Origin: Bacteroidales bacterium | GTDB taxonomy: Bacteria > Bacteroidota > Bacteroidia > Bacteroidales > UBA3824 | Reading direction: 5' to 3' | DNA: 48,614 nucleotides | Assembly: GCA_016293845.1 (NCBI GenBank) | Contig: JAEDDH010000027.1 | Location: 1 to 48,614, forward strand | In this document: piece by piece, positions 23,771-32,467 of the stretch | Layout of the letters: each line of letters opens with the position of its first letter | Position numbering within the stretch: the stretch's first letter is position 1 | The notes under the pieces: generated by a model | The model's input: only the letters and a program-made list of their open reading frames with translations | What the model was told of the DNA's origin: nothing | Databases searched by the model: none | Program-made: the position numbers and the translations under genes

Positions 23771-25909
23771 ATGTCACTTAGCGATTTACATATTGCCAAA
23801 GAATACCGCAACTTAAAATGCGATGTAATAAACGACTTTTACATTCCTATTTTAAGTAACGCGGTTATGTATAAACGAGCTGTCGGTTTCTTTAATTCAG
23901 CCGCATTGTATGAAATGGCAATAGGATTAAAGCACCTTGTTGAAAGACAAGGAAAAATGGAACTTATTGTATCTCCAAGATTAACAGAAGAAGATATTCA
24001 GTCAATCAGTTTGGGATATAAAACACGCGAAGAAGTAATAGAAAAGGCGCTACTTCGCGATTTTGAAGAGCCAAAAAACAAAACAGAGTTTCGCAAGCTT
24101 AATTTGCTTGCAAATCTTATAGCCGAAGGCGTTTTAGATATCAAAGTCGCCTTCAAGATCAATGCTAATTCAGCAGGCATATTTCATGAAAAAATAGGCA
24201 TTGTTATTGACTCTGAAGGAAACAAAGTCGCATTTACCGGCTCAATGAACGAAACATACTCCGGTTTATTGCAGAATTATGAGTCTATAGATGTGTTTTG
24301 CAGTTGGCGCGATGAAGATTATGATAGAGTCAACATAAAAGAGAATGCCTTTGACAATTTGTGGGACAATTTGGATACTGCGATGGAAGTAATTCCTTTC
24401 CCTAAAGTTGCAGTAGAAAGATTGAACTCATATAAGGTAGAGAAAACAGATATTATACTTGATACTACGCCAACCGAAGAAGTTGAGGAAAAAGACGAAT
24501 TCTTTTATATTCCATCTTCGATTCATTTGCATAAATATCAAGATGATGCTATTGAAACTTGGCTTAGCAAAGGCGGAAGAGGAATTTTTGATATGGCAAC
24601 CGGCACAGGAAAAACTTATACCGCATTGGGTGCTTTGTCAAAACTATCTGCTAAACTACAAAATCACTTAGCTGTTCTTATTATCTGCCCCTACCAACAT
24701 TTGGTTGAACAGTGGGTTGATGATATAAAAGTTTTCGGAGTAAAACCTTTAATATGTTACTCAAGATATAATTGGAAAAAACAATTAAAGGATACTATTG
24801 AAGATTATAAAATGGGAATAATCAATAACTTTTGTGTTATTACGACAAATTCCACATTTGTAACGCCCTCAATGCAAAACGAAATTGCTAAGATGGATGG
24901 TGATTTTTGTTTAGTTGTCGATGAAGCTCATAATTTTGGAGCGAAAAAACAATTAGCTTGTATGAGTGAAAAGTTCAACTATAGATTGGCTTTGTCCGCT
25001 ACAATAAATAGGCATCATGACGAATATGGAACGCAACGTTTGTTTGATTATTTTGGTGATAAATGCATTGAATACACTCTTAAACAAGCCATAAATGAGA
25101 ACAAATTGACTCCATACTATTATTATCCTGTCTTAGTTCCTTTTACAGAAGATGAGTTGCACGAATATTGCGAAATAACAGATAAAGTCGCAAACATATT
25201 AAAGAAAGTGCCACATGGAGATGATTTGCCTCAATCTGCCGAGCGATTGTTAATTAAGAGAGCGCGCATTATTGCGGGCGCACAAGAAAAGGTAAATGCT
25301 CTAAAGGAAGTAATACAAAAATATAAAGATAAAAAGCATTTATTAGTCTATTGCGGAGCAACCAAAGTAGAAAGTGAGTATTTATCTAATGACGATATTG
25401 ATTCAACAGAACAACGACAAATTGATGAGGTAACATCGCTATTAGGAAACACGTTACAAATGAAAGTTACGCAATTTACTTCTGCGGAAGATAGCAAACA
25501 AAGAGAACTTATCAAGGACGAGTTCTCAAAAGGTGAAATCCAAGCGTTAGTAGCTATAAAATGTTTAGATGAAGGTATGAATATTCCGGGGATAGAAACA
25601 GCTTTTATTCTTGCAAGCAGCACTAACCCCAAAGAATATATTCAAAGACGTGGACGAGTTTTAAGAAAGGCACAGGGTAAAACTTATGCAACGATATATG
25701 ACTTTGTAACTCTTCCGCGTCCCTTGGATGAATATTCGTATCCAAGTTCGGTGCAAGCAGAACTTTCATTAGTAAAACGTGAGGTTGAAAGAATGCGAGA
25801 TTTTCAAGAATTATCGGAGAACCCTTCAGATGTAACTGAGGTAATACGTCTGTTGACAGAAAAATACAATTTATACTTGATAGGAGATGAATATGAGCGA
25901 GTTGAATGA
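23771..25909 (+). CDS. PLD-nuclease/DEAD-like helicase, phosphorothioation-linked restriction component
   Basis: This 712-residue protein has GAGGAGG before its ATG. The N-terminal ~230 residues form a phospholipase-D-like nuclease module with H139-x-K141 (HEKIGIVID) and a following GSMNET block. A superfamily 2 helicase follows: Walker A ATGTGKT near residue 280, DEAH at 384 (VVDEAHNF), SAT motif, and motif VI RRGRVLRKAQG. This architecture matches the 'DNA phosphorothioation system restriction enzyme' group. It probably degrades or unwinds unmodified foreign DNA. It opens the second half of the operon, equivalent in position to published SspFGH or DndFGH restriction sets. Which Ssp letter it corresponds to I cannot say. 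Confidence 0.8.
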   Translation: MSLSDLHIAKEYRNLKCDVINDFYIPILSNAVMYKRAVGFFNSAALYEMAIGLKHLVERQGKMELIVSPRLTEEDIQSISLGYKTREEVIEKALLRDFEEPKNKTEFRKLNLLANLIAEGVLDIKVAFKINANSAGIFHEKIGIVIDSEGNKVAFTGSMNETYSGLLQNYESIDVFCSWRDEDYDRVNIKENAFDNLWDNLDTAMEVIPFPKVAVERLNSYKVEKTDIILDTTPTEEVEEKDEFFYIPSSIHLHKYQDDAIETWLSKGGRGIFDMATGTGKTYTALGALSKLSAKLQNHLAVLIICPYQHLVEQWVDDIKVFGVKPLICYSRYNWKKQLKDTIEDYKMGIINNFCVITTNSTFVTPSMQNEIAKMDGDFCLVVDEAHNFGAKKQLACMSEKFNYRLALSATINRHHDEYGTQRLFDYFGDKCIEYTLKQAINENKLTPYYYYPVLVPFTEDELHEYCEITDKVANILKKVPHGDDLPQSAERLLIKRARIIAGAQEKVNALKEVIQKYKDKKHLLVYCGATKVESEYLSNDDIDSTEQRQIDEVTSLLGNTLQMKVTQFTSAEDSKQRELIKDEFSKGEIQALVAIKCLDEGMNIPGIETAFILASSTNPKEYIQRRGRVLRKAQGKTYATIYDFVTLPRPLDEYSYPSSVQAELSLVKREVERMRDFQELSENPSDVTEVIRLLTEKYNLYLIGDEYERVE

Positions 25910-26069
25910 GAAAAAAGAACTTGATCCGACCTTGTTGAGGAAACTTGAGTTCAGAATTTTTAGTCTTGAACATGAGAACCACAAAACGCGAAAAATGACG
26001 GACAATGAAATGATTCAACGTATTAGGAAACTCATTGATGAGTTCGTTAGGACGGAGGGTGAACAATGA
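25893..26069 (+). CDS. Small charged protein of the restriction set
   Basis: This 58-residue protein starts at ATG 25893, seven bases after AGGAG; an ATG at 25887 is too close to the site. It overlaps the helicase gene and the next gene (4 bp ATGA), so it is embedded in a coupled translation chain. It is helical and highly charged (KKELDPTLLRKLEFRIF...IRKLIDEFVRTEGE). There is no recognisable domain. It may be an adaptor between the helicase and the SMC-like ATPase. Confidence 0.7.
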   Translation: MSELNEKKELDPTLLRKLEFRIFSLEHENHKTRKMTDNEMIQRIRKLIDEFVRTEGEQ

Positions 26070-28081
26070 TTATAAAATCAATTACGATGCAAAATTTTCG
26101 TCAGTATAAAAATGAAAATACTATCGAATTTTCGACAGATCCCGATAAAAATGTTACTATCGTATTGGGTGTAAATACGAGCGGAAAAACAACTATCGTT
26201 CAGGCTTTTAATTGGTGCTTATATGAAACGACCACTTTTAAGTCGCGCGATATGTTATTAAATTCCGAAGTGGCTGCATCCCTTCCCGAAAACGGATATG
26301 CCATGGTTCGAGTGCAAATAGTTCTTGAACATGAAAACAAGGAATACACTATTGTCCGCTCTCAACGCTTCACAAAAGTATCGCAAAGTAACAAAGTTAG
26401 AGGTGACAGAACGTCGTTATCCGTTTCTTTCAAAGAACCTAATGGAAATAGTTTTCCCATTATGGCGTATGAATGTCAAAATACAATCAATAAAATTCTA
26501 CCGGCGGGATTATCTGACTATTTCTTTTTTGACGGAGAACGGATTCAAGATATTAACAATAAAAAAGATGTGGTATCTGCAGTTCGTGGTCTTATGGGAT
26601 TGGATGTCGCAAAAGTTGCCGTTGATCACTTAGATCCAAATAAGTCTTCTTCTGTCATAAGGAAATTGCAGTCTGAATTACGTGGTAGTAGCGACGACGA
26701 AACCAAAAAATATCAGCAAAATTTAGATCGCTCTATTAACAGACTTGAAGAGTGCAAAAACAGATTAGTTCAAATTGATTCTGAAATTGCATTTGCAAAA
26801 AGTGAACGCGAAAGGTTGTCCGAAGTCTTGCGTGGAACCGCAGAAGTAAGAAATCTTCAGAATAGACGCGACGAATTAAGCAGAAATAAATTGGGTGCGG
26901 AAGCCGGAATAAAAGAGTCGCAAGACCGTTTTATGACCGATTTTAATCGCGACTATTTTACCTTCTTTATTCAACCTTTGTTGGGAAGAGCTCAAAAGGT
27001 TTTAGCAGAATCGAACAAGCAGATAGAAGGTATTCCAGAAATGAATGCTAAGGCTATTGATTATATTATAAAACGTGGAAAATGTATCTGCGGATGTGAT
27101 TTAACCAAAAACCAAGGTGCTATTGAGAATATTGAATATGAAAAAAGCCTTCTACCACCTCAGCATATTGGAACTATGGTTCGTTCTTTTAAGGGCTATT
27201 GTAATATGCTTGTTTCACAAGGGAAAAGCGCATCACTTAGAAAAACTATTCTATTAGACTATACAAGCATTCGTCGTTTCCAAAGAAGTGTTGGGCAGAT
27301 TGCCGATGAGTTAAAATCAATAAGCGAAAAAATCAAAGAACTTGGTTCTGTAAATGTATCTCAAATTGAAAACGATAATATAGCTAATGAACGTAATCTC
27401 GAAAATAAACTTAGACAACGTGGAAATACTGAGACAGAAATTGACTCGTTACAAAAATCGATTGATGACTTAAACAAGTTGATAAATGGTCTTGCTGCTC
27501 AATGTGAACGCAATGCGTTATTAAGAAGAGAAATTGAATATGCTACGGCTGTATATGAGTGGTTTAGAGAATCTTATGATAGACAAGAAATTGAAGTTAA
27601 ACAAGACCTTCTCGAAAGTGTAAATAAGATTTTCAAGAAAATGTATCACGGTTCAAGACAAATAACGATTGACGATAGTTATCATATTCAACTAATAACA
27701 AATGTGGGTGATGAAAAAATAACTACTGATGAGTCAAAAGGATTAGAGGCAGTCAAAAACTTCTCTTTCATTACTGGTCTTGTAGAATTAGCGCGTAATA
27801 GAGCTCGCTTAGTTGAAAAGTCGCCTTTTTCTAACGAGCCTGATATTCATACAACAGAACCATACCCCATTGTTATGGATGCACCGTTTTCGAATGTCGA
27901 TGAAATACATATAAATAACATTTCGAGTATACTTCCCGAAATAGCGGAGCAAGTCATACTTATAGTAATGAATAAAGACTGGACATATGCGGAGAAAACT
28001 ATGGGTGATAAAGTCGGTGCAAGTTATTATATTGAAAAAGTCAATAACTCCGATACTTATTCGGCAATAAGGAGGGCGTAA
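26066..28081 (+). CDS. DndD-like SMC/RecN-type ATPase
   Basis: This 671-residue protein has Walker A GVNTSGKT (residues 35-42) after the typical N-terminus IKSITMQNFRQYKNENTIEF. A long central coiled coil is interrupted by a hook with closely spaced cysteines (CICGCDL, from C340). The ABC signature-like segment TDESKGLEAVKNFSF and Walker B YPIVMDAPFSNVDE lie near the C-terminus. Length and order match DndD, the SMC-like ATPase of Dnd phosphorothioation loci. Here it follows the helicase rather than the modification enzymes, so it more likely serves DNA sensing or restriction in an SspFGH-like set. Confidence 0.82.
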   Translation: MIIKSITMQNFRQYKNENTIEFSTDPDKNVTIVLGVNTSGKTTIVQAFNWCLYETTTFKSRDMLLNSEVAASLPENGYAMVRVQIVLEHENKEYTIVRSQRFTKVSQSNKVRGDRTSLSVSFKEPNGNSFPIMAYECQNTINKILPAGLSDYFFFDGERIQDINNKKDVVSAVRGLMGLDVAKVAVDHLDPNKSSSVIRKLQSELRGSSDDETKKYQQNLDRSINRLEECKNRLVQIDSEIAFAKSERERLSEVLRGTAEVRNLQNRRDELSRNKLGAEAGIKESQDRFMTDFNRDYFTFFIQPLLGRAQKVLAESNKQIEGIPEMNAKAIDYIIKRGKCICGCDLTKNQGAIENIEYEKSLLPPQHIGTMVRSFKGYCNMLVSQGKSASLRKTILLDYTSIRRFQRSVGQIADELKSISEKIKELGSVNVSQIENDNIANERNLENKLRQRGNTETEIDSLQKSIDDLNKLINGLAAQCERNALLRREIEYATAVYEWFRESYDRQEIEVKQDLLESVNKIFKKMYHGSRQITIDDSYHIQLITNVGDEKITTDESKGLEAVKNFSFITGLVELARNRARLVEKSPFSNEPDIHTTEPYPIVMDAPFSNVDEIHINNISSILPEIAEQVILIVMNKDWTYAEKTMGDKVGASYYIEKVNNSDTYSAIRRA

Positions 28082-28083
28082 CA

Positions 28084-28599
28084 ATGTTTGATGGCGAAAT
28101 CAAAATTACGGGGAAACACGCATCATATGTTAAGTTTCTTGCGGCTAAAACAACTCAATTAAATAAAGGTGTTCCTTGTGTTGGAGCGTTCAAACGCTAT
28201 ATCGATGTGTATATAGCAGGTGCAACAATTGGTTTAGTCAAAAAGTTGAAATCTCCGATTGACAATTCAGTATCTGAAACAGCGACATTATTTGCGGATG
28301 CCGTTATCGGCGAGCAGGAAAAACTGAAAATATTATATAGGATAATGCAACTCATCGATGATCCGTCATTATCCTGTGACGATAGACTAGACTTAGCTTT
28401 TCGTTATGATGCTGATGATGCTCGCGTAAAGAAAGGAATGGAATTGTTTAACAGTTATGCTCGTGGTGGCATTCAATGGTTATACGATGAAATAACTCAA
28501 AATGCTATAACTAGTGATGACTACTATGAGAACATATCGAATTTGGTTAAGAACTTTAGCCAAGATTACGAAGAAGCATTTCCTAAAGAAGAAGATTAA
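28084..28599 (+). CDS. Hypothetical protein, last gene of the phosphorothioation operon
   Basis: This 171-residue protein has GGAGGG before its ATG, two bases after the preceding stop. It is helical and slightly acidic, with no membrane segments. N-terminal residues (ITGKHASYVKFLAAK...RYIDVYIAGATIGLVKKL) look like a small DNA- or protein-binding helical domain. I do not recognise a family; it does not resemble DndE. Constant coupling to the SMC-like ATPase suggests it is a partner of that protein. Confidence 0.65.
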   Translation: MFDGEIKITGKHASYVKFLAAKTTQLNKGVPCVGAFKRYIDVYIAGATIGLVKKLKSPIDNSVSETATLFADAVIGEQEKLKILYRIMQLIDDPSLSCDDRLDLAFRYDADDARVKKGMELFNSYARGGIQWLYDEITQNAITSDDYYENISNLVKNFSQDYEEAFPKEED

Positions 28600-28733
28600 A
28601 ACCTTTACTTTTATTTTCTTGACAAGTCCAACACCATGGATTTCTTGTTTGTGAAGCAGATGAAATGGCGGATGGAGTTTATACCACGTCAATAATGAAA
28701 CTCCTAAAGAATGACCTTGTAATTAACGATACT

Positions 28734-28763
28734 AAAAGCCGAGAGTGTTTGCTCCCGGCTTTT
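28734..28763 (+). terminator. Terminator, identical copy 1
   Basis: The stem AAAAGCCGAGAG/CTCCCGGCTTTT has one A-C mismatch and a six-base loop. The whole 30 bp recur exactly at 29718-29747. It ends the phosphorothioation operon. The 134 bp before it hold no convincing gene, only a short open frame that looks like a decayed coding end. Confidence 0.8.
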
Positions 28764-28811
28764 AATTTGTTTAAGGTGATAGTTATTATATATTTTGGGG
28801 ATATTTTTTAG

Positions 28812-29273
28812 TTAATACAGCTCGTAATTGCCTGAATATAGGTTCGTATAAGGCTTGTTGTGCTTTGCCGCATATAATAAAGCGTTGTATGCTCCGCCGT
28901 AGTGAGTGTTGACGTAAGCGAAAACATAATCAGCCTGCTTAACCATCCATTCGTTACGCTTTGATATTGCAAATTTCAGCGGCGTTTGCTCTAATTCGGG
29001 ATAAAGTATTTCGTCGTATTCTTTTTCGATATAATCTTTTCGCTCGTCGAGCCATTTGTTCAAATACGGGGTAACGAATATCATTCTGGCGTTGGGATGA
29101 CATATTTTATACTGTTTCGCACAATTTTTAGCGAGAGCATCAAAATTGCCATATCCGCCAAGATAAAAATCAACGTCGTCCCCTTTTGTGATTTTTTCTA
29201 TCTGTTCTAATAGTCTTTTCTCGTCAATGTCGCTGTATATGGTCGAAGAATGACCGAAAAACGTAATTACCAC
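28812..29273 (-). CDS. SLOG/DUF1273-like Rossmann protein
   Basis: This 153-residue protein starts with GTG after GGAGG. The GGYGNFD motif at residues 39-45 and the later VTPYL, RNEWMV and YGGAYNALLYA blocks resemble the LOG/SLOG superfamily (YpsA/DprA-like), which bind nucleotides or nucleotide-like ligands. SLOG proteins are thought to sense or produce nucleotide signals in bacterial conflict systems; this one has no fused effector. It is divergent from an XRE gene and separated by an operator-like region. The two genes lie between identical terminators, as if inserted as a unit. Confidence 0.7.
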   Translation of the reverse strand: MVITFFGHSSTIYSDIDEKRLLEQIEKITKGDDVDFYLGGYGNFDALAKNCAKQYKICHPNARMIFVTPYLNKWLDERKDYIEKEYDEILYPELEQTPLKFAISKRNEWMVKQADYVFAYVNTHYGGAYNALLYAAKHNKPYTNLYSGNYELY

Positions 29274-29294
29274 GATAACCCCTCCGAAAACTAT

Positions 29295-29404
29295 GGAAGT
29301 ATACTTACTTAATTATAGCACAATCCCCGACTAAAAGCAATGTTAGGGAAGTATCCATTCTTATTTTATTTACGGAATTGGATATAATATTTATGAAAGT
29401 ATTC
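29295..29404. promoter_or_regulatory. Divergent control region with repeated operator motif
   Basis: GGAAGTATAC (29295-29304), GGAAGTATCC (29347-29356) and GAAAGTATTC (29395-29404) are similar and about 50 bp apart. The outer two extend to near-palindromes (AAGTATACTT, AAGTATTCTT). A TATAAT box lies at 29383-29388 for the rightward gene. These are likely binding sites of the XRE regulator between the two divergent genes. Confidence 0.6.
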
Positions 29405-29435
29405 TTCCGTATGTATTCTTTCGGAGGTGGTAAAA

Positions 29436-29681
29436 GTGACAGTCAATGACGCTGTGGCAAAAAGAGTAGTAAATCTGCTCGTTGAAAAGAATATGACACA
29501 GTATCGTCTGGAACAAAACTCCGGCATACAACACGGTCATATGCAGTGGATAATGAGCGGAAAAAGTAAAACGGTTACATTATCAACCGTAATGATGCTT
29601 GCAAATGGTTTTGGAATGACCGTTCTCGAGTTTCTTGATGACGATATGTTCCTGTATGAAAATCTTGAAGTAGAACAATAA
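29436..29681 (+). CDS. XRE-family regulator
   Basis: This 81-residue protein starts with GTG eight bases after GGAGG; a GTG at 29427 overlaps that site. The helix-turn-helix is typical (MTQYRLEQNSGIQHGHMQWIMSG, then TVTLSTVMMLANGFGMTVLEFL). It is short and has no effector domain. It probably represses itself and the divergent SLOG-like gene through the repeated AAGTAT motif. Confidence 0.8.
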   Translation: MTVNDAVAKRVVNLLVEKNMTQYRLEQNSGIQHGHMQWIMSGKSKTVTLSTVMMLANGFGMTVLEFLDDDMFLYENLEVEQ

Positions 29682-29717
29682 AATCGAGTTGGTTAGTATC
29701 ACTACCCAACTGCACAA

Positions 29718-29747
29718 AAAAGCCGAGAGTGTTTGCTCCCGGCTTTT
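29718..29747 (+). terminator. Terminator, identical copy 2
   Basis: This is the same 30-bp hairpin as at 28734-28763, without a single change. It terminates the XRE gene. Confidence 0.8.
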
Positions 29748-29766
29748 CGTTTGCTTTTAGGTATTT

Positions 29767-30081
29767 TTAGTTGTTTGGGATATAGATTTTATCGCCGACT
29801 TTTACGGCTTTATAGGTCGTGCCGCCTATTGTCTTTTCGAGATATTCAGGCTTACCGTCCGCATGAGCGCGTAAGATAAACTTATCGGGTTCTTCTTCGG
29901 TCAATTTGTCGATGTTCACGTCGATAAACTGTTCATCGCTCGATACTTAGAGTATTTTCATCCCGCGTTTGATTAAATCGGCGGAAAACTGCCAAATCTT
30001 TTCAAACATTCCGTATGTGTCCATAATGATGGAAAAGTCGTGGTTTGGTTCGTATGCGGTAATTCTAAAGTAATTTGTCAT
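29767..30081 (-). pseudogene. Small ICE-type gene with in-frame stop
   Basis: An ATG at 30081 with AAAGGAG upstream opens a frame of 44 codons (start MTNYFRITAYEPNHDF) that meets TAA at 29949-29947. The same frame then continues for 59 codons as protein-like sequence ending in GDKIYIPNN. One base change (TAC to TAA) would explain it, giving the smooth reading KILYVSSDEQF. It is the last gene of the minus-strand accessory operon. The family is not recognised. Confidence 0.75.
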
Positions 30082-30100
30082 AATTGTTTCTCCTTTGCGG

Positions 30101-31417
30101 TTATGCCGCTATTTGTTTAAGTTTTCTATTTGCGTAAGGCAGCCATTTCTTATTAACAAACTCCATTACGTTGTCATTAGGTTTGCTGTCGTGGTCGCCG
30201 TAACATTGAAGCACCTTTTTATCTTTCAAAGAGTATTCAACCGTTACAAGCGGTTTTTCGGGTTCGTCTTTCATTCGGATAAAGAAAATAAGCGATTCTT
30301 CGCGAGCAAACTTTTGGTCGTAACCCATACGTCCGACACAGTGATGAAGCAATTCGCCTTCGCGTATCAAGTCGGACGGTTTTTGTGCGATAATCGCTAT
30401 ATAGACGGACTTTTTATCATATTCGAGCCCTAAATACTTGCTTGCTACGGCAGCGAATTTGTCGTAAAACTCTTTGCGTTCCTGCTCGTCTTTCAATGCT
30501 TGTGCGGAGCGATATTCGTCAATTCGTATATCGTGCCAACGTTTGAAATCGTGGGGATAGCGGTTCTTTTCCTCGGTCATATCTAAGCCGAGATACTGGC
30601 AAGCATTGAGATAATCTCTATAGGAATAAAAGTTCGTATTTTGCTGTTCGATATAGTCCAAAAACTTACCGACTTCGTTTTTTACAAGTTCCTTTACGTT
30701 ACTAATCTGTTCTGCGTGGTCAAACTGTATTTTTCGTGTCGCAAAGTTGTCGATTTCTCGTATCGGTTTGCCGGTCTTGTAAGCCTTGATTATTGAGGCT
30801 ACGTAGTAAGAAGATAACGCTATATCATTTCTATTTGTTGCAAGCCATTTACAAAACTTTTTGTCTTTACCGCAAAGCCGTAAAATCTGCGTTGACATTG
30901 CGATATTATGCAAACCGAGTTTAGTCAGATATTCGATTTGCGGAAACTTCTCGTAAAGTCGCAAATATTTGAATACATGTATGCCAGTGTATCTCTCAAC
31001 GGCGCTGTATTTGTATTCGGGAAAGTGTTGTAAGATATAATCACGGTTGACTATCGGTGCATAGGGGTCAAACGAATCGTCAGACGACCAACCCCATTCT
31101 TTGCTTTCATACCAATCGGGATATTTTGAAAGCCCTTGATCGTGCCAACCGACAGTATATCCTGCAATGTATGTAAACTTTATGTCTTTGCCAAAGCATC
31201 TATCTGAATGAACACCGTGAACGACAACAGGCTTACAATACCATTGTTTTTTATACTCTCGAACGGCAACCGTAACTTTGACAAGTTCGCCGTCGTTTTT
31301 CGTAAAGTAAGCATAAAAGCGAGTTCTGCCTAACGGCGCGGATTTTAATTGGTCGTCGTAAAGTTTTATCTTTTTCTGTATGTATTTCGGAATAGGTTTT
31401 ATCTTTTCGATTTTCAT
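30101..31417 (-). CDS. pcfJ: PcfJ-like protein
   Basis: This 438-residue protein has GAGGTGAG before its ATG. The C-terminal third holds the conserved PcfJ core (LIREGELLHHCVGRMGYDQK, then a FIRMKDEPEKPLVTVEY segment). PcfJ proteins are encoded by conjugative plasmids and ICEs of Bacillota. Their biochemical role is unclear. It starts one base from the stop of the PcfK/MutS-like gene, so the pair is co-translated, as pcfJ and pcfK usually are. Confidence 0.85.
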   Translation of the reverse strand: MKIEKIKPIPKYIQKKIKLYDDQLKSAPLGRTRFYAYFTKNDGELVKVTVAVREYKKQWYCKPVVVHGVHSDRCFGKDIKFTYIAGYTVGWHDQGLSKYPDWYESKEWGWSSDDSFDPYAPIVNRDYILQHFPEYKYSAVERYTGIHVFKYLRLYEKFPQIEYLTKLGLHNIAMSTQILRLCGKDKKFCKWLATNRNDIALSSYYVASIIKAYKTGKPIREIDNFATRKIQFDHAEQISNVKELVKNEVGKFLDYIEQQNTNFYSYRDYLNACQYLGLDMTEEKNRYPHDFKRWHDIRIDEYRSAQALKDEQERKEFYDKFAAVASKYLGLEYDKKSVYIAIIAQKPSDLIREGELLHHCVGRMGYDQKFAREESLIFFIRMKDEPEKPLVTVEYSLKDKKVLQCYGDHDSKPNDNVMEFVNKKWLPYANRKLKQIAA

Positions 31418-31418
31418 T

Positions 31419-32429
31419 TTATCTCACCTCAACTTTGTTCCCAAACAGGGCGAATATCTCATTCGGAATAGATTGTTTTGTTACTGTTTCGGGTTCGTCA
31501 ATGCCTTGCGGTTCGTATATATCACCGTCAAATTCTCGCATTTCTTCTTCGGACAATATTTCGCCCGTATCTTGGTCTATAAGCCGATTATCGATATGTA
31601 ATAGGCTTGGAATAAACTGTGTATCGCGTTCGTTTTCGATAATGTAAAGGTCGTGCTTTTTGACGATTTTAGCGAAATATCTTTCGGCGGCGTGGTAAGG
31701 GAAACCAATCATCGGAACACGGTCTTTCAAGCCTACGTCACGGCTTGTAATCGTAAGGCTTAACTCATTGCCGAGAGTTACCGCATTGTCGCCGAAAACC
31801 TCGTAAAAATCGCCCAAACGATACGCTACGATTGCGATCTTGTGTTCTGCTTGATACGACATATATTTTTGATACATATCATTACCTTTGTTTTCTTCAA
31901 CGACAGGCTTTGTCGGCGTTTTTACGGACGTTGTTTCTTCTTTGGTATCGCCCGTCATTTCTGCGCTTTCGGCACTTAAACAGTCGTTTGTGGGTGCTTT
32001 AACATCGTTTTCGTCGAATTTGTCAAACAATGAGAATTGCAGGCTTTGTTGTTTCGGCGGTTGCGGTTTTACTGTTACAGGCTTTGTTGTAACGACCTTT
32101 TTCGGCATAGGTTTATATTCTTCACCGTCTATCGTATAGAGAGTGCCTTCAATGGAATCTTCCTCAAAGTAATGAATAGCCCAGCCGTATACAGTCGGAT
32201 CATCTATAATCATTACTTTGGCATTTTTTCTTGCAAGTTTTCTCGCCTCTTCATAAGCGTAATCTGTGAAGCCTGCAAGAGTTTTTTTGTTGATAAGCGG
32301 CTTTCCGTCTTTCTCAAACGGAGTTCCGTTATTTATTTTGTCTGCAAGAGTTTCGCTTGCATTTTCTTGTAAATAAGCAAGTATTCTTTCTTCTTGCTCA
32401 TCTTGGGCTATAAGATTCAGTTTTATCAT
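31419..32429 (-). CDS. PcfK-like protein fused to a MutS domain I
   Basis: This 336-residue protein starts at ATG 32429, which follows AAGGAG; the frame is open further up but without a site. Residues 1-100 match PcfK (ILAYLQENASETLADKINNG, then TVYGWAIHYFEEDSIEG). A disordered Thr/Pro/Lys linker (about 105-180) leads to a mismatch-recognition domain like MutS domain I: YRLGDFYEVFGDNA with the Phe-x-Glu wedge, then LTITSRDVGLKDRVPMIGFPYHAAERY. The MutS ATPase and clamp are absent. It may read DNA lesions or mismatches during transfer, or the domain may be used only for DNA binding. Confidence 0.82.
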   Translation of the reverse strand: MIKLNLIAQDEQEERILAYLQENASETLADKINNGTPFEKDGKPLINKKTLAGFTDYAYEEARKLARKNAKVMIIDDPTVYGWAIHYFEEDSIEGTLYTIDGEEYKPMPKKVVTTKPVTVKPQPPKQQSLQFSLFDKFDENDVKAPTNDCLSAESAEMTGDTKEETTSVKTPTKPVVEENKGNDMYQKYMSYQAEHKIAIVAYRLGDFYEVFGDNAVTLGNELSLTITSRDVGLKDRVPMIGFPYHAAERYFAKIVKKHDLYIIENERDTQFIPSLLHIDNRLIDQDTGEILSEEEMREFDGDIYEPQGIDEPETVTKQSIPNEIFALFGNKVEVR

Positions 32430-32467
32430 TTTGTTTAACTCCTTGTTAGAATAGAAGAAAGGTCGTC

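Noticed and set aside
28612..28730. Open frame reading FLVCEADEMADGVYTTSIMKLL
   Set aside because: It looks protein-like but has no start site and is only about 35 codons; at most a decayed gene end.
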